NCBI RefSeq assembly: GCF_900113945.1
Contig: NZ_FORG01000018.1
Location: forward strand, 1-64,000
Direction of reading: 5' to 3'
Origin: Xenorhabdus mauleonii
Lineage (GTDB): Bacteria > Pseudomonadota > Gammaproteobacteria > Enterobacterales > Enterobacteriaceae
DNA length: 64,000 nucleotides
The stretch's first letter is position 1; each line of letters opens with the position of its first letter. A program made the translations under genes and the position numbers. Below the pieces are notes generated by a model. The model was not told the DNA's origin. It was given only the letters and a program-made list of their open reading frames with translations, and searched no databases. Positions 48,038 through 57,693 of this stretch are shown here, one piece after another.

Positions 48038-48961
48038 TTAATGATGGCCTTTTGACGATTTAGCCCAATAGGCCATGAAATTAATCAATTTTTTATCTAA
48101 ATGCCGTTCTTGAAGCAGATACCGACGCAGGTTTTTTACAGCCGTTGATTCTGCAGCAACCCAGCCATAAAAATGGCTCGCTTTACCCTCATTTTCTGCT
48201 CTTTCCCATAATATACCGTCTGGTGAAACAGATTCAGATAAAGATTGCTCTTCAATAAATGCGGACTCCGGAAGTACAACGTGTTCACGTACCGCTTCTA
48301 ATAAACGCTCGCCGTATCCATATCCCTCTTTAACATCACGTGGCAACCAAAATATGTTGGCAAATTTGAATTGTTCTAAGTTGAGGCAATCCCCCTGCAC
48401 TGGAACCTCGAAGAATGCCTGTACTTTTGGGGGTGAGTCATGCAAAGCTAACTCTTCAAGGATTCCCAATGCCGCTGGCAATGCGGTTTCATCAGCAATG
48501 AGCAATACTTGGTTAACCTGCTCTGGCGGCACCCATTCGCAGCCTCCTGTGCCCCCCATTTGGCCACTGCTATCTGAAGCCTCTTTAGGGGCAACTATCT
48601 GTAAGGGTGCGCCTTGCTTAGCCTCGCTTAGCCAATCGGACACAGGTGTGTTTTTACCATGCAAAACAAACTCTACATCCATTTCATTATCTTCAATGCG
48701 CAGCGCCCTTAATGTATAAGTCCTCATCAAAGGCCGCTCTTCCTTGGGAATAGACATATAATGGCTGTACCAGTCGCTCCCTTCATTTACCTTCATTGCA
48801 GGATGGCTTGGCTGAGGAAATAGTAACTTAATGCGCTGATCGGGAGCATGCCGCCGCATTTTATGCACTTCAGAACTTTCAAATACACAACGCACCAAAG
48901 ATGTAGATACCGTAATGCGTTCTTTCAAAACCAAATTAAAGATAGAGTAAATTGAAGACAT
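48038..48961 (-). CDS. Siderophore-interacting protein, FAD ferric reductase (SIP/ViuB family)
   Basis: 307-residue cytoplasmic flavoprotein that reduces ferric siderophores to release iron. The FAD-binding motif is RTYTLR (about residue 80) and the NAD(P)-binding half begins VNQVLLIADETALPAALGILEEL. The C-terminus (FYGWVAAESTAVKNLRRYLLQERHLDKKL) is typical of YqjH/ViuB/FscN proteins. It is in the same direction as the fhuC-D-B genes and 174 bases beyond fhuB, with its own Fur box. It would complete hydroxamate iron uptake by reducing the imported complex. Confidence 0.9.
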   Translation of the reverse strand: MSSIYSIFNLVLKERITVSTSLVRCVFESSEVHKMRRHAPDQRIKLLFPQPSHPAMKVNEGSDWYSHYMSIPKEERPLMRTYTLRALRIEDNEMDVEFVLHGKNTPVSDWLSEAKQGAPLQIVAPKEASDSSGQMGGTGGCEWVPPEQVNQVLLIADETALPAALGILEELALHDSPPKVQAFFEVPVQGDCLNLEQFKFANIFWLPRDVKEGYGYGERLLEAVREHVVLPESAFIEEQSLSESVSPDGILWERAENEGKASHFYGWVAAESTAVKNLRRYLLQERHLDKKLINFMAYWAKSSKGHH

Positions 48962-49051
48962 AATATTCTATTAACAAATGGTTGTTATTCTCGTTATTGA
49001 AAGGATGCTAGACAACCTAGTTCAATTGATAACGCAAATCAATATCATGTT

Positions 49052-49070
49052 GATAATTATTTTCATTATT
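49052..49070. promoter_or_regulatory. Fur box upstream of the siderophore-interacting gene
   Basis: GATAATTATTTTCATTATT agrees with the 19-bp consensus GATAATGATAATCATTATC at 15 positions. It lies about 90 bases before the start on the minus strand. Confidence 0.65.
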
Positions 49071-49135
49071 ACCAATAATAGCAATTATTGCTAAATATCC
49101 TTCCAGATTCATCAGGCCCTACACTCATTTCAGTC

Positions 49136-51109
49136 CTACCTTGCCTGTCGGCGTAACAACACAATAAAGTAAGGAACACCAATAAAAGCCGCGAGCAATC
49201 CTGCCGGTATCTGGTAAGGAAACAACAGCATCCGCCCACACCAATCAGCCAACAGCATCAAAGATCCTCCCAGCAGCATTCCCATCACCAGTTGCGGCAT
49301 TGCCCGCCTGAATCCCATCATGCGTGCCATATGTGGAGCCATTAAACCAACGAAACTCAATGGCCCGGTCATCAAAGTTGCGGCTGCGGTAAGCGCTGAA
49401 GCTATCAATAAAATAAGCAATCGTGAGGAAGTCAGAGAAATTCCCACAGACTGAGCACTTACACTTCCCAATGGCAAAATCGTCAACAACCGGCGATATA
49501 ACGGCGTCAGGCCTATCAATATCATGGCGATTGCCAACGTGAAAAGTGCCTGAATGGGTTCGACCCCGTAAGTTGAACCTGATAACCATGCCAGCAGCAT
49601 TCCCGTGCGGGGATCGCCACTTGCCAGCACCAGTACAACTAACGTGCCAAATACCGTACTAATTGCAATGCCAGACAATAACATCCGTTGCGCCGAAAAA
49701 CCTTGCCGGCTAGAAGCAAGTAAAACCAATAACAGAGTAAGGGCAGCCCCTAAACTTCCAGCCGGGAGTAACCAGACAAAAACATTGCCGGATGTCATTA
49801 ACAGTAATGCCAATACGCCCAACGCCGCTCCCGATGAGATACCTAAAACTTCAGGGCTGGCCATCGGATTGCCCGTCAGTTTCTGGATCATCGTCCCTGC
49901 AACAGCCAACATCATACCGGCACCAAGTGCCGCTATCACACGCGGCCAGCGCCAAGGCAATAATTCAGTGATTTGATTCCCCTGCGCCCAATACCAACCT
50001 TCGACACCACGCCCGAACAGCAATGCGGTTACTGTCATCGCACTCAAAAACAGTATCCCCAATATGATCCAACGCCAAAATGCCCGGCGTTCAACAAGGT
50101 TCTTGTCGATGACTGAAAGTGTTGGTTTGTGCCCATTGGTACGCAGGCGTGGCAGAAGCCACAACAAGAGAGGGGCCCCGATCAGCGCGACGACCGACCC
50201 CGTGGGAATATTGCGCCATACCGTCGCCAGCCACTGCACGACCTGATCCGTAAACCACAATAACAAGGCACCAATCAGCGGTGACATGAACACTTGCTGA
50301 CCCAATTGCCTTGCACCACAAATTCGTGCCAGCAAGGGAGCAAATAAACCAATAAAGCCAATGACTCCCACCGCATTGACCATGACAGCACTGAGAATAA
50401 CAGCCAGTGATAATGCAGCCAGCCGGGCACTGTTCAGGCCCAATCCAAGATTTTTTGCCACTCCGTCATCCAATCCAAGCAGCGTTAATGGTCTCAGCAA
50501 CAATAAAGTTAACACCAGAGACACCGACAATGTTGGAATCAACCACTGTACAATTTGCCAATCGTGTTGGGCCAATGAACCGCTTGCCCAGACAAACATG
50601 CCTTGTAATTTTTCATAGTTAAACAGTGCGAGCAGAGAATTCACGGCACCGCAATATAACCCCATCACTAAGCCGGCAAGAATCAGCGTTACCGGTGATA
50701 ATCGCTGCCCCCATGACAACCCGAATACGACCAATGCAACCATCACCGAGCCTGCCAACGCGGCCAGTTGCATTGACAGGCTATCTGGCGGCACGGCCAA
50801 TAATAATGCCAGTGTCACACCGCATTGAGCGCCGGCAGAAACGCCGAGGGTTGCAGGTTCGGCCAGAGGATTGCGCAATACCTGCTGAAATAATAATCCA
50901 GCCAATCCCAGCCCTGCCCCAACCAATAGGGAAATCGATAAACGGGGTAATGTGCTGTAATGCATGACAACCTGACGGATATTATTTGTGTCAGGAGAAT
51001 ATAGAGATTGCCACCACTGGAGAACAGGCAATTGATGTTGCAGGTTATAGAATGTCAATATCAGTGATGGAAACAACAATAGCAAAGGTACCGTCCATAA
51101 ACGTTTCAT
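49136..51109 (-). CDS. fhuB: FhuB-like ferric hydroxamate permease (double-length FecCD type)
   Basis: 657-residue inner-membrane permease made of two fused FecCD halves, as in E. coli FhuB (660). The first half has RQVVMHYSTLPRLSISLLVGAGLGLAGLLFQQVLRNPLAEP. The second half repeats it as ITELLPWRWPRVIAALGAGMMLAVAGTMIQKLTGNPMASPEVLGISSGAALG. Each half would supply about ten helices. It overlaps fhuD by four bases and works with FhuC (ATPase) and FhuD (binding protein). The fused form is diagnostic for hydroxamate rather than catecholate systems. Confidence 0.93.
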   Translation of the reverse strand: MKRLWTVPLLLLFPSLILTFYNLQHQLPVLQWWQSLYSPDTNNIRQVVMHYSTLPRLSISLLVGAGLGLAGLLFQQVLRNPLAEPATLGVSAGAQCGVTLALLLAVPPDSLSMQLAALAGSVMVALVVFGLSWGQRLSPVTLILAGLVMGLYCGAVNSLLALFNYEKLQGMFVWASGSLAQHDWQIVQWLIPTLSVSLVLTLLLLRPLTLLGLDDGVAKNLGLGLNSARLAALSLAVILSAVMVNAVGVIGFIGLFAPLLARICGARQLGQQVFMSPLIGALLLWFTDQVVQWLATVWRNIPTGSVVALIGAPLLLWLLPRLRTNGHKPTLSVIDKNLVERRAFWRWIILGILFLSAMTVTALLFGRGVEGWYWAQGNQITELLPWRWPRVIAALGAGMMLAVAGTMIQKLTGNPMASPEVLGISSGAALGVLALLLMTSGNVFVWLLPAGSLGAALTLLLVLLASSRQGFSAQRMLLSGIAISTVFGTLVVLVLASGDPRTGMLLAWLSGSTYGVEPIQALFTLAIAMILIGLTPLYRRLLTILPLGSVSAQSVGISLTSSRLLILLIASALTAAATLMTGPLSFVGLMAPHMARMMGFRRAMPQLVMGMLLGGSLMLLADWCGRMLLFPYQIPAGLLAAFIGVPYFIVLLRRQAR

Positions 51110-52017
51110 GCCCGTTTCTCCAACGCAGCCGTCAATAATTCACTAAAGCGCATCGCTGACAGCGTAGCACCATAAAACCACACGGCAGGTTGAATGCTGA
51201 TCGGGTAACGTTGTACAAACGGCAGCGCTCTCCATAATGGTGTTTGCTGCACACGAGCGAACAGTGCTTCATTTCCATGACTGAAAAAAACAGCCTTGGC
51301 GTCTTGAATCGTGGCTAATTGCTCTATATTCACCACCTGACTTCCCCATGCGTTTGTCTTTCCTTTCCAGGCATTTCTCAGTCCCAGATTATCGAGGACA
51401 TCCTTGAACAAGCTACCATCGCCAAAGACCATCGCATGATCTTTATCCAGCAAAGTAAATAATAAGATAGGTACATCATGCCAAATGCGCAGCCGCTGTT
51501 GGCACTGCGCCATCTGCCGATGGTAATGCTGCACATGCTGGGTATATTGGTGATGAAGCCCAAGCCGCCCAGCCAGCAATTGCAATGAATGCCATGCTTC
51601 TGCCAACGGAGTTCGGGTGTTGCTTGTAAAGCGGAACCCCATGATTGGCGCAATTGACGTCATTTTCTCCACTGTGGGGCCGTAATTTTGTGAGTAAAGG
51701 ATCAGGGACGGTGATAATTGCTGCAATAATTCCATATTTGGCTCAGTACGCGTCCCCAAATCGATCACTTTGGACGGTAGTTCAGGCTCCCGTACCCACA
51801 AGTTATAATTACGAATATCAGCCACGGCCAACGGCATAATTCCCAAAGCTGCCAGTAGCTCCACTGGCAGCCACTCCAATACGGCAATGCGCTGGATATC
51901 AGGGTGGGCAACATACGGGGAAGTCACGGAACGGGCCAATGATGGCATCCATAACGGAGAAAGAGCCAGCGACGTGAGTAAACGACGGCGGGCTAAATTA
52001 GGGTTAAATTTATTCAT
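51106..52017 (-). CDS. fhuD: FhuD-like periplasmic hydroxamate-siderophore binding protein
   Basis: 303-residue binding protein. The N-terminus has a twin-arginine-like signal (NLARRRLLTSLALSPLW) very similar to E. coli FhuD. The mature part shows the PBP type III layout (VAHPDIQRIAVLEWLPVELLAALGIMPLAVADI). ATG 52017 is chosen; the open frame runs to 52173 but the extra 52 residues lie inside fhuC and lack a signal peptide. The fhuC stop TGA and this ATG share a base. It delivers ferric hydroxamates to FhuB. Confidence 0.92.
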   Translation of the reverse strand: MNKFNPNLARRRLLTSLALSPLWMPSLARSVTSPYVAHPDIQRIAVLEWLPVELLAALGIMPLAVADIRNYNLWVREPELPSKVIDLGTRTEPNMELLQQLSPSLILYSQNYGPTVEKMTSIAPIMGFRFTSNTRTPLAEAWHSLQLLAGRLGLHHQYTQHVQHYHRQMAQCQQRLRIWHDVPILLFTLLDKDHAMVFGDGSLFKDVLDNLGLRNAWKGKTNAWGSQVVNIEQLATIQDAKAVFFSHGNEALFARVQQTPLWRALPFVQRYPISIQPAVWFYGATLSAMRFSELLTAALEKRA

Positions 52018-52814
52018 CAGTAGACAAAACTTACCGGAGCTCCACCAGCAGGATGAGGTAAAATTCCCATCTCTATTCCATATATTTGTTCTAACACATG
52101 CTCTTGCATTATCTCTTGGGGGGTTCCCTGAGCAATCAATTCTCCACCTCGCAATGCCACCAAATGGTCGCAATAACGGGCAGCCATGTTGATATCATGC
52201 AGGACTGCAATCACCGTCAATCCCCTTTCACGGCTCAAGCGCTGGATCAAGGCCAGCACTTCGACTTGATGCGCTATATCCAGTGCAGAAGTGGGTTCAT
52301 CAAGCAACAGACAACGACTGTTCTGTGCGACTGTCATTGCAATCCATGCTCGCTGTCGTTCCCCACCAGATAAGCTGTCAACCAGCCGATTAGCCATCGA
52401 ACTCAAATCCACCAGCGCTATTGCTTCTTCGACATGACGACGATCTTCAGAGCTGAACCGCCCCAAAGCCCCATGCCAAGGATAACGGCCGACCGCAACC
52501 AACTCACGCACGGTCATCCCTTCCGCAGGCGGCAATTGCTGTGGTAAGTAAGCGACTTCGCGTGCGAACGCTTTATTGCTCCACTGTACTATCGGCTGCC
52601 GTCCCAGCTGTATTGTTCCTTCGCTTGGTGCCTGATGACGCCCCAACATTTTCAGCAAGGTCGATTTGCCAGAACCATTATGGCCAATTAATCCAGTAAC
52701 CAGACCTGAAGTAAATGCCAATGAGAGATTGCTGAGTAGCCGTCGGCTTGGTACAGAAAAACTAACTTGTTGCAAAACAAAATTAGAAATTGGGGATGAA
52801 ATACTTTCAATCAA
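52017..52814 (-). CDS. fhuC: FhuC-like ferric hydroxamate ABC ATPase
   Basis: 265-residue ATPase with Walker A GHNGSGKST, Q-loop region VAYLPQQLP, signature LSGGERQRAWIAM, Walker [13 protein letters not shown] and switch His in VLHDINMA. It is the same length as E. coli FhuC and first of the fhuC-fhuD-fhuB operon. The gap to the divergent iutA-like gene carries a Fur-like box. In E. coli the receptor fhuA heads this operon; here an aerobactin-type receptor is divergent. Confidence 0.94.
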   Translation of the reverse strand: MIESISSPISNFVLQQVSFSVPSRRLLSNLSLAFTSGLVTGLIGHNGSGKSTLLKMLGRHQAPSEGTIQLGRQPIVQWSNKAFAREVAYLPQQLPPAEGMTVRELVAVGRYPWHGALGRFSSEDRRHVEEAIALVDLSSMANRLVDSLSGGERQRAWIAMTVAQNSRCLLLDEPTSALDIAHQVEVLALIQRLSRERGLTVIAVLHDINMAARYCDHLVALRGGELIAQGTPQEIMQEHVLEQIYGIEMGILPHPAGGAPVSFVY

Positions 52815-52910
52815 ACCTAATTACCTCTGGACACAGGTTACGATTACTTCGTTGAATTGTAGACATAATACACAAAATGCTTTACACAACAAACTAAATG
52901 AATATCATCT

Positions 52911-52925
52911 TAATAATTATTCTTA
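52911..52925. promoter_or_regulatory. Fur-like box in the fhuC-iutA gap
   Basis: TAATAAT-T-ATTCTTA matches the 7-1-7 Fur pattern TGATAAT-N-ATTATCA at 11 of 14 positions. It sits between the divergent iron genes and is overlapped on the left by a weaker copy. Confidence 0.5.
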
Positions 52926-53021
52926 ATGGCATTTATACCTTTATTTTCAGAATATAATTATTGCAATATTTATAGTAATTCCGACGTTCATTAATTCATT
53001 TATTTAATACGAAGGCAATCA

Positions 53022-55235
53022 ATGATAAAGCGCAGTTCTTTTTGGATTATTTCGCCCTGTTTGTCTGTTATTTTGGCCCCATCGGTTTCAGCGACAGAAT
53101 TAAAAAAAGAAAGTGATAAAGAAGATCGCATTGTTGTTTCCTCCAGCCGTACTCATCGCAGTATTCCCCAAATGGCGCAGACAACTTGGGTGATTGAAAA
53201 GAGTGACATTGAACAGCAAATGGATGGGGGGAAAGAATTCAAAGATATTCTGGCGCAATTAATTCCAGGTATGGATGTCAGCAGCCAAGGCCGCACTAAT
53301 CATGGAATGAATATTCGTGGCCGCTCAATTGCCGTCATGATTGATGGCGTGCGTTTAAATTCTTCCCGTTCTGATAGCCGACAATTAGATTCTATCGACC
53401 CATTCAATATTGACCATATTGAAGTCATCTCTGGCGCGACATCGCTTTATGGCGGTGGCAGTACGGGGGGATTAATTAATATTGTCACGAAAAAAGGGCA
53501 GCAGGAAACACAAATTGATCTGCAATTGGGTGGCAAAAGTGGCCTGATAAGCCGTCAAGATCATGATGAAAAAGTAGCCGCAGCCATTAGTGGCGGCACT
53601 GATCGTATATATGGTCGTCTTTCAACTTCTTACCAACGTTATGGCGGCTGGTTTGATGGCAAAAAGAATGAAGTTTTAATCGATAACACTCAAACAGGCC
53701 TGCAATATTCCGATCGGTTTGATGTGATGGGAACCGGCCAGCTAACCATCAATGAACACCAGCAATTGCAGCTAATAACACAATATTACCGGAGTAAGGC
53801 TGATGGGAAGCATGGTATCTATCTCGGCCAGGATTTTGCAGCCGTCACCGGCAAAGCGGCAGCCTATAATGCAAGTGGATTAAATTCAGATCGCATTCCC
53901 GGCACTGAACGCCATCTGGTAAACCTGCAATATTCCAACACTGATTTTTTGGGGCAGGATTTAGTCGCACAGGCTTTTTATCGCGATGAGTCTTTTGCCT
54001 TTTATCCTTTCCCAACGCTGAAACAGGGTAAAGTCAACAGTATCAGTTCATCAGAGCAAAAAACCCGTTTTTACGGTGGGAAATTCACGCTAAATAGCCA
54101 GCCTATTGAAAATTTGTCATTAACATACGGCTTTGATGCAGAACATGAAAAATTCAGTGCAAATCAGCAATTCTTTAATTTAGATACCGCTCGGAAATCC
54201 GGCGGGATGAAATTAAAAAATGACTATAATGTCGGCCGATATCCTGGATTCACGATTACCAACTTGGCTCCTTTTTTACAAACGAGCTACGATATCAATT
54301 CAATTTTTACCATCAATGGCGGGATACGCTATCAATATACGCAGAACAAAATTGATGATTTTATCGCGTATAAACAGCAACAAGCGATTGCGGAAAAAGA
54401 AGCTAAATCCGCAGATACCATCCCCGGCGGCACAACCAGCTACAATAACTACCTGTTTAATGCGGGAGTACTCGCCAATCTCGCTAAAAACCAACAAGTA
54501 TGGTTTAACTTTTCCCAAGGGTTTGAACTGCCTGACTTAGGTAAATACTACGGTTCAGGAATTTATGGCAAACCGGTAAACGGGCACTATCCGTTAATAA
54601 ACAGCGTGAATGTCAATGACTCCAAATTAAGAGGCATCAAAGTCAATTCATATGAGTTGGGATGGCGTTACAACGGAGATAACCTGCATACACAAATAGC
54701 AACTTATTATTCGCTGTCTGATATCACAATCGGTGTCAATAAAACAGACATGACTATCATTGTGAATCCCAACAAGCGGCGTATTTATGGTGTGGAAGGT
54801 GCTGTAGATTATTTCTTTGACAACAGTGACTGGAGAGTCGGAACAACATTCAATATCCTCAAATCGGAAACACAAAAAAATGGGACATGGGAGAAACTGC
54901 CGATTACGGATGCCAGCCCATCTAAAATGACCGCCTATGTCAATTGGGCACCCGATGATTGGGAATTCCGCCTGCAATCACAACAAACATTTAATGTCTC
55001 TGATGGCAGTGGCAAAAAGATAGATGGGTACAATACCGTTGATTTTCTCGGCACCTACTATTTACCTGTTGGAAAAATCAATTTCAGTATCGAAAATTTG
55101 TTGGATACAAAGTACACCACGATTTGGGGACAACGTGCCCGCGTCTTTTATAGCCCGGGATATGGCGCTCCTGAATTATATAGCTATAAGGGTAGAGGAA
55201 GAGCGCTTGGACTAAGTTATTCCGTCACTTTCTAG
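53022..55235 (+). CDS. iutA: TonB-dependent ferric aerobactin receptor (IutA-like)
   Basis: 737-residue outer-membrane receptor. Signal peptide ends near PSVSATELKK. A TonB-box-like segment (DRIVVSSSRT) leads into the plug (MAQTTWVIEKSDIEQQMDGG, GMNIRGRSIAVMIDGVRLNSSRSDSRQLDSIDPFNI). The 22-strand barrel ends in LGLSYSVTF with the C-terminal Phe. Long stretches, such as GATSLYGGGSTGGLINIVTKKGQ and RVFYSPGYGAPELY, match E. coli IutA as I recall it, over the whole length. Aerobactin is a citrate-hydroxamate siderophore and enters through FhuBCD, which is encoded next door. No iucABCD genes are present in the window. Confidence 0.93.
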   Translation: MIKRSSFWIISPCLSVILAPSVSATELKKESDKEDRIVVSSSRTHRSIPQMAQTTWVIEKSDIEQQMDGGKEFKDILAQLIPGMDVSSQGRTNHGMNIRGRSIAVMIDGVRLNSSRSDSRQLDSIDPFNIDHIEVISGATSLYGGGSTGGLINIVTKKGQQETQIDLQLGGKSGLISRQDHDEKVAAAISGGTDRIYGRLSTSYQRYGGWFDGKKNEVLIDNTQTGLQYSDRFDVMGTGQLTINEHQQLQLITQYYRSKADGKHGIYLGQDFAAVTGKAAAYNASGLNSDRIPGTERHLVNLQYSNTDFLGQDLVAQAFYRDESFAFYPFPTLKQGKVNSISSSEQKTRFYGGKFTLNSQPIENLSLTYGFDAEHEKFSANQQFFNLDTARKSGGMKLKNDYNVGRYPGFTITNLAPFLQTSYDINSIFTINGGIRYQYTQNKIDDFIAYKQQQAIAEKEAKSADTIPGGTTSYNNYLFNAGVLANLAKNQQVWFNFSQGFELPDLGKYYGSGIYGKPVNGHYPLINSVNVNDSKLRGIKVNSYELGWRYNGDNLHTQIATYYSLSDITIGVNKTDMTIIVNPNKRRIYGVEGAVDYFFDNSDWRVGTTFNILKSETQKNGTWEKLPITDASPSKMTAYVNWAPDDWEFRLQSQQTFNVSDGSGKKIDGYNTVDFLGTYYLPVGKINFSIENLLDTKYTTIWGQRARVFYSPGYGAPELYSYKGRGRALGLSYSVTF

Positions 55236-55243
55236 CCATGAGC

Positions 55244-55276
55244 CGTTATGTGTGCCCATCCAATGGGTACACATAA
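55244..55276. terminator. Hairpin between convergent iutA and trkH
   Basis: GTTATGTGT-G-CCCAT pairs with ATGGG-T-ACACATAAC around CCA, leaving a G/T mismatch pair in the stem. There is no strong T-run on either side, but the position suits a shared terminator. Confidence 0.55.
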
Positions 55277-55300
55277 CACGTAATGCATTAAATATAGTCA

Positions 55301-56761
55301 CTAAAACCGCCAAAACGCTTTCGAACATAAAATCAATATTGGGTAAATTTCCAGCCTTCCCAATAACATAGCCGCGCACATCATCCATTTTGCTGCTGCA
55401 TCAAGCTCACCAAAACCTTGGGCTGTGGCACCATATCCAATCCCCATGTTATTGATACAGGCAGCAACCGTGGCAAAAGATGTCACCAAATCGTAACCAA
55501 GCAAGTTCAAGGCCCATATAAAGAAGCAGCTAAAAAAAACATAAAGGAAGAAAAAGCCCCAGACCGATCGCAATACACGCTCTTGAACCGCAGATTGGCC
55601 AATCTTGATCGTCGAAATGGAATTTGGGTGAACGAGTTGATTAATTTCACTGAAACTTTGTTTTGCCAGGATCATGAAGCGCAATGCTTTGATGCCGCCA
55701 CAGGTTGATCCCACGCAGCCACCAAAAAAGCTGACCGCCAGCAACATCAAGATAGTATGGGGTGGCCATTGGGCGTAATCCGATGTTGCCAGACCATTGT
55801 CCGTCATCATGGAACTGGTCATAAAAAAGCCATGAACAAAGGCATCTTTTATGCCATACATACCAGAACGGTATAATTCCAACCAAATAATACAAACTAT
55901 CCCTGACAGCACTAATAAGAAGAATTGTAACTCGGCATTTTTCAAGAGCGGCTTCAGGCTTCGGCGTGTCAAGGCAACGAAGTAAAGCGTAAAGTTGACA
56001 GCCGACAATACTGAGAAAATCCCCCCCACCATTTCAATGGCAGCACTGTCATAGTAACCAAGGCTTTCATTACGGGTTGAAAATCCCCCCAGCGAGACGG
56101 TGGAGATACCATGACAAATGGCATCGAACCATGACATCCCTGCCCCCCAAAAGCTGACCGAGCATAATCCCCCCAACATTAAATAAACAACCCACAAGCT
56201 CTTGGCACTGTCGGCAAGGCGCGGAGTCAATCGCTCTTCTTTGAAAGGGCCGGGCATTTCTGATTGATACAGTTTGGCCCCACCAATACCCAGTAATGGC
56301 AGTATGGCTACGGCAAGAACAATGACGCCCAATCCGCCGATAAAATTGAGTTGGGCACGATAATAAAGCATCGACTTGGGCAAAGCAGAAACATCATTCA
56401 GTATTGTTGCGCCCGTGGTCGTTATCCCGGAGACGCCTTCAAACATTGCATCCACGAGCTTGATGTTCAAACTTTTGTCGAGTACAAATGGCAAGGCGCT
56501 GATCAGCGAAAACAGCAACCAAAATAACACGATGATAAGAAACCCATCTTGCGTACTGGGCTGTACTTTCGTTTTACGGGTGAGATACCAACCCGTGCTT
56601 CCGGCGACTAATCCAATAATAAATGTCTCAAAAAAAGCAAAAACACTTTTTTCTTTATAAAACAATGCAACAAAAATAGGCAACAGCATCGAAAGGCTGT
56701 ACAGGAGCACCAAAAAACTACACAGGTGCCCAACAATCATGAGTTGGTTTTTTCTGACCAT
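55301..56761 (-). CDS. trkH: Trk potassium uptake protein, TrkH/TrkG family
   Basis: 486-residue K+ transporter with four M1-P-M2 repeats. Selectivity-loop sequences are visible: GVSGITTTGATIL, STVSLGGFSTR, MTDNGLATSDY and NNMGIGYGA. Length matches TrkH/TrkG (483-485). It works with cytoplasmic TrkA, encoded elsewhere. Enteric trkH is usually near fadBA, so this may be a paralogue (TrkG-like) carried with the inserted iron genes. Orthology cannot be settled from one window. Confidence 0.88.
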   Translation of the reverse strand: MVRKNQLMIVGHLCSFLVLLYSLSMLLPIFVALFYKEKSVFAFFETFIIGLVAGSTGWYLTRKTKVQPSTQDGFLIIVLFWLLFSLISALPFVLDKSLNIKLVDAMFEGVSGITTTGATILNDVSALPKSMLYYRAQLNFIGGLGVIVLAVAILPLLGIGGAKLYQSEMPGPFKEERLTPRLADSAKSLWVVYLMLGGLCSVSFWGAGMSWFDAICHGISTVSLGGFSTRNESLGYYDSAAIEMVGGIFSVLSAVNFTLYFVALTRRSLKPLLKNAELQFFLLVLSGIVCIIWLELYRSGMYGIKDAFVHGFFMTSSMMTDNGLATSDYAQWPPHTILMLLAVSFFGGCVGSTCGGIKALRFMILAKQSFSEINQLVHPNSISTIKIGQSAVQERVLRSVWGFFFLYVFFSCFFIWALNLLGYDLVTSFATVAACINNMGIGYGATAQGFGELDAAAKWMMCAAMLLGRLEIYPILILCSKAFWRF

Positions 56762-56877
56762 CTGTTATCTCAAACAGCGATTAAAAGAAATCTGCGAAAT
56801 ATATAACTATGATAATATAAAATATAAATATATTCGTCTAATTAACATTATTATTGCATTAAGTCATTCCCGAACTG

Positions 56878-57576
56878 GTGAGATTCATCTTAGGGCGTTA
56901 TACTGACGGGCACTTTTTATTAACGAATGATGAACCCCCATTGCAACATAACACCGTTATCTTACGCCAGTTAGGTATTCAGCCTTACGAGCCGGTTTCT
57001 GATGCCATGCATCAATTTACCGAACAGCGTACTGCGGAAACACCTGATGAAATCTGGCTGGTCCAACACGAAAAAGTCTTCACGCAAGGTCAGGCAGGTA
57101 AATCCGAGCACGTACTTGTCGCTGGTGATATTCCGGTCATTCAATCGGACAGAGGTGGCCAAGTCACCTATCATGGGCCTGGGCAGCAGGTCATGTATGT
57201 TTTGATTGATTTGAAACGGTCAAAAATTGGTGTTCGTCAATTGGTAACGGCAATCGAAAATACTGTGATTGAAACGCTGGCCCATTTTGAGGTGGAAGCG
57301 TACGCTCGCCCGGATGCACCCGGTGTTTACGTCGCAGGCAACAAAATATGTTCTCTTGGGCTGCGGATCCGTAAGGGATGTTCTTTCCACGGCCTCGCAC
57401 TGAATATAGCAATGGATTTAGAACCGTTTTTACGCATTAACCCATGTGGTTATGCTGGCATGAAAATGATCCAACTCAGTGATTTCATTACTGGCGTGAC
57501 AATAGAAGATGTACAACCCGTTCTGGTGGAGAAATTCTGTCAGATCTTGGGATTTCAACTAATCAATGAAAGATGA
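56878..57576 (+). CDS. lipB: Octanoyl-(acyl-carrier protein):protein octanoyltransferase
   Basis: LipB transfers octanoyl groups from ACP to lipoyl domains. Conserved blocks: [31 protein letters not shown], the catalytic Lys in [11 protein letters not shown] and the acyl-Cys C190 in RINPCGYAG. From GTG 56878 the protein has 232 residues. E. coli LipB (213) lines up with a start at TTG 56941 ([11 protein letters not shown]), which would give 211; neither has a strong ribosome site, so the start is uncertain. It is followed 117 bases later by lipA. Confidence 0.93.
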   Translation: MRFILGRYTDGHFLLTNDEPPLQHNTVILRQLGIQPYEPVSDAMHQFTEQRTAETPDEIWLVQHEKVFTQGQAGKSEHVLVAGDIPVIQSDRGGQVTYHGPGQQVMYVLIDLKRSKIGVRQLVTAIENTVIETLAHFEVEAYARPDAPGVYVAGNKICSLGLRIRKGCSFHGLALNIAMDLEPFLRINPCGYAGMKMIQLSDFITGVTIEDVQPVLVEKFCQILGFQLINER

Positions 57577-57693
57577 TATAATTTTTTAACATTTTTCAAA
57601 AAAATTTGAATGGATTTATTGCCTCGATATTTCACTCATCACCATCAGGCAGTAAATAAAAATCTGAAGAATATAACTGGAACCAGCACGATT

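Noticed and set aside
52017-52173. N-terminal extension of FhuD inside fhuC
   Set aside because: The 52 extra residues are fhuC sequence read in another frame and would displace the twin-arginine signal.
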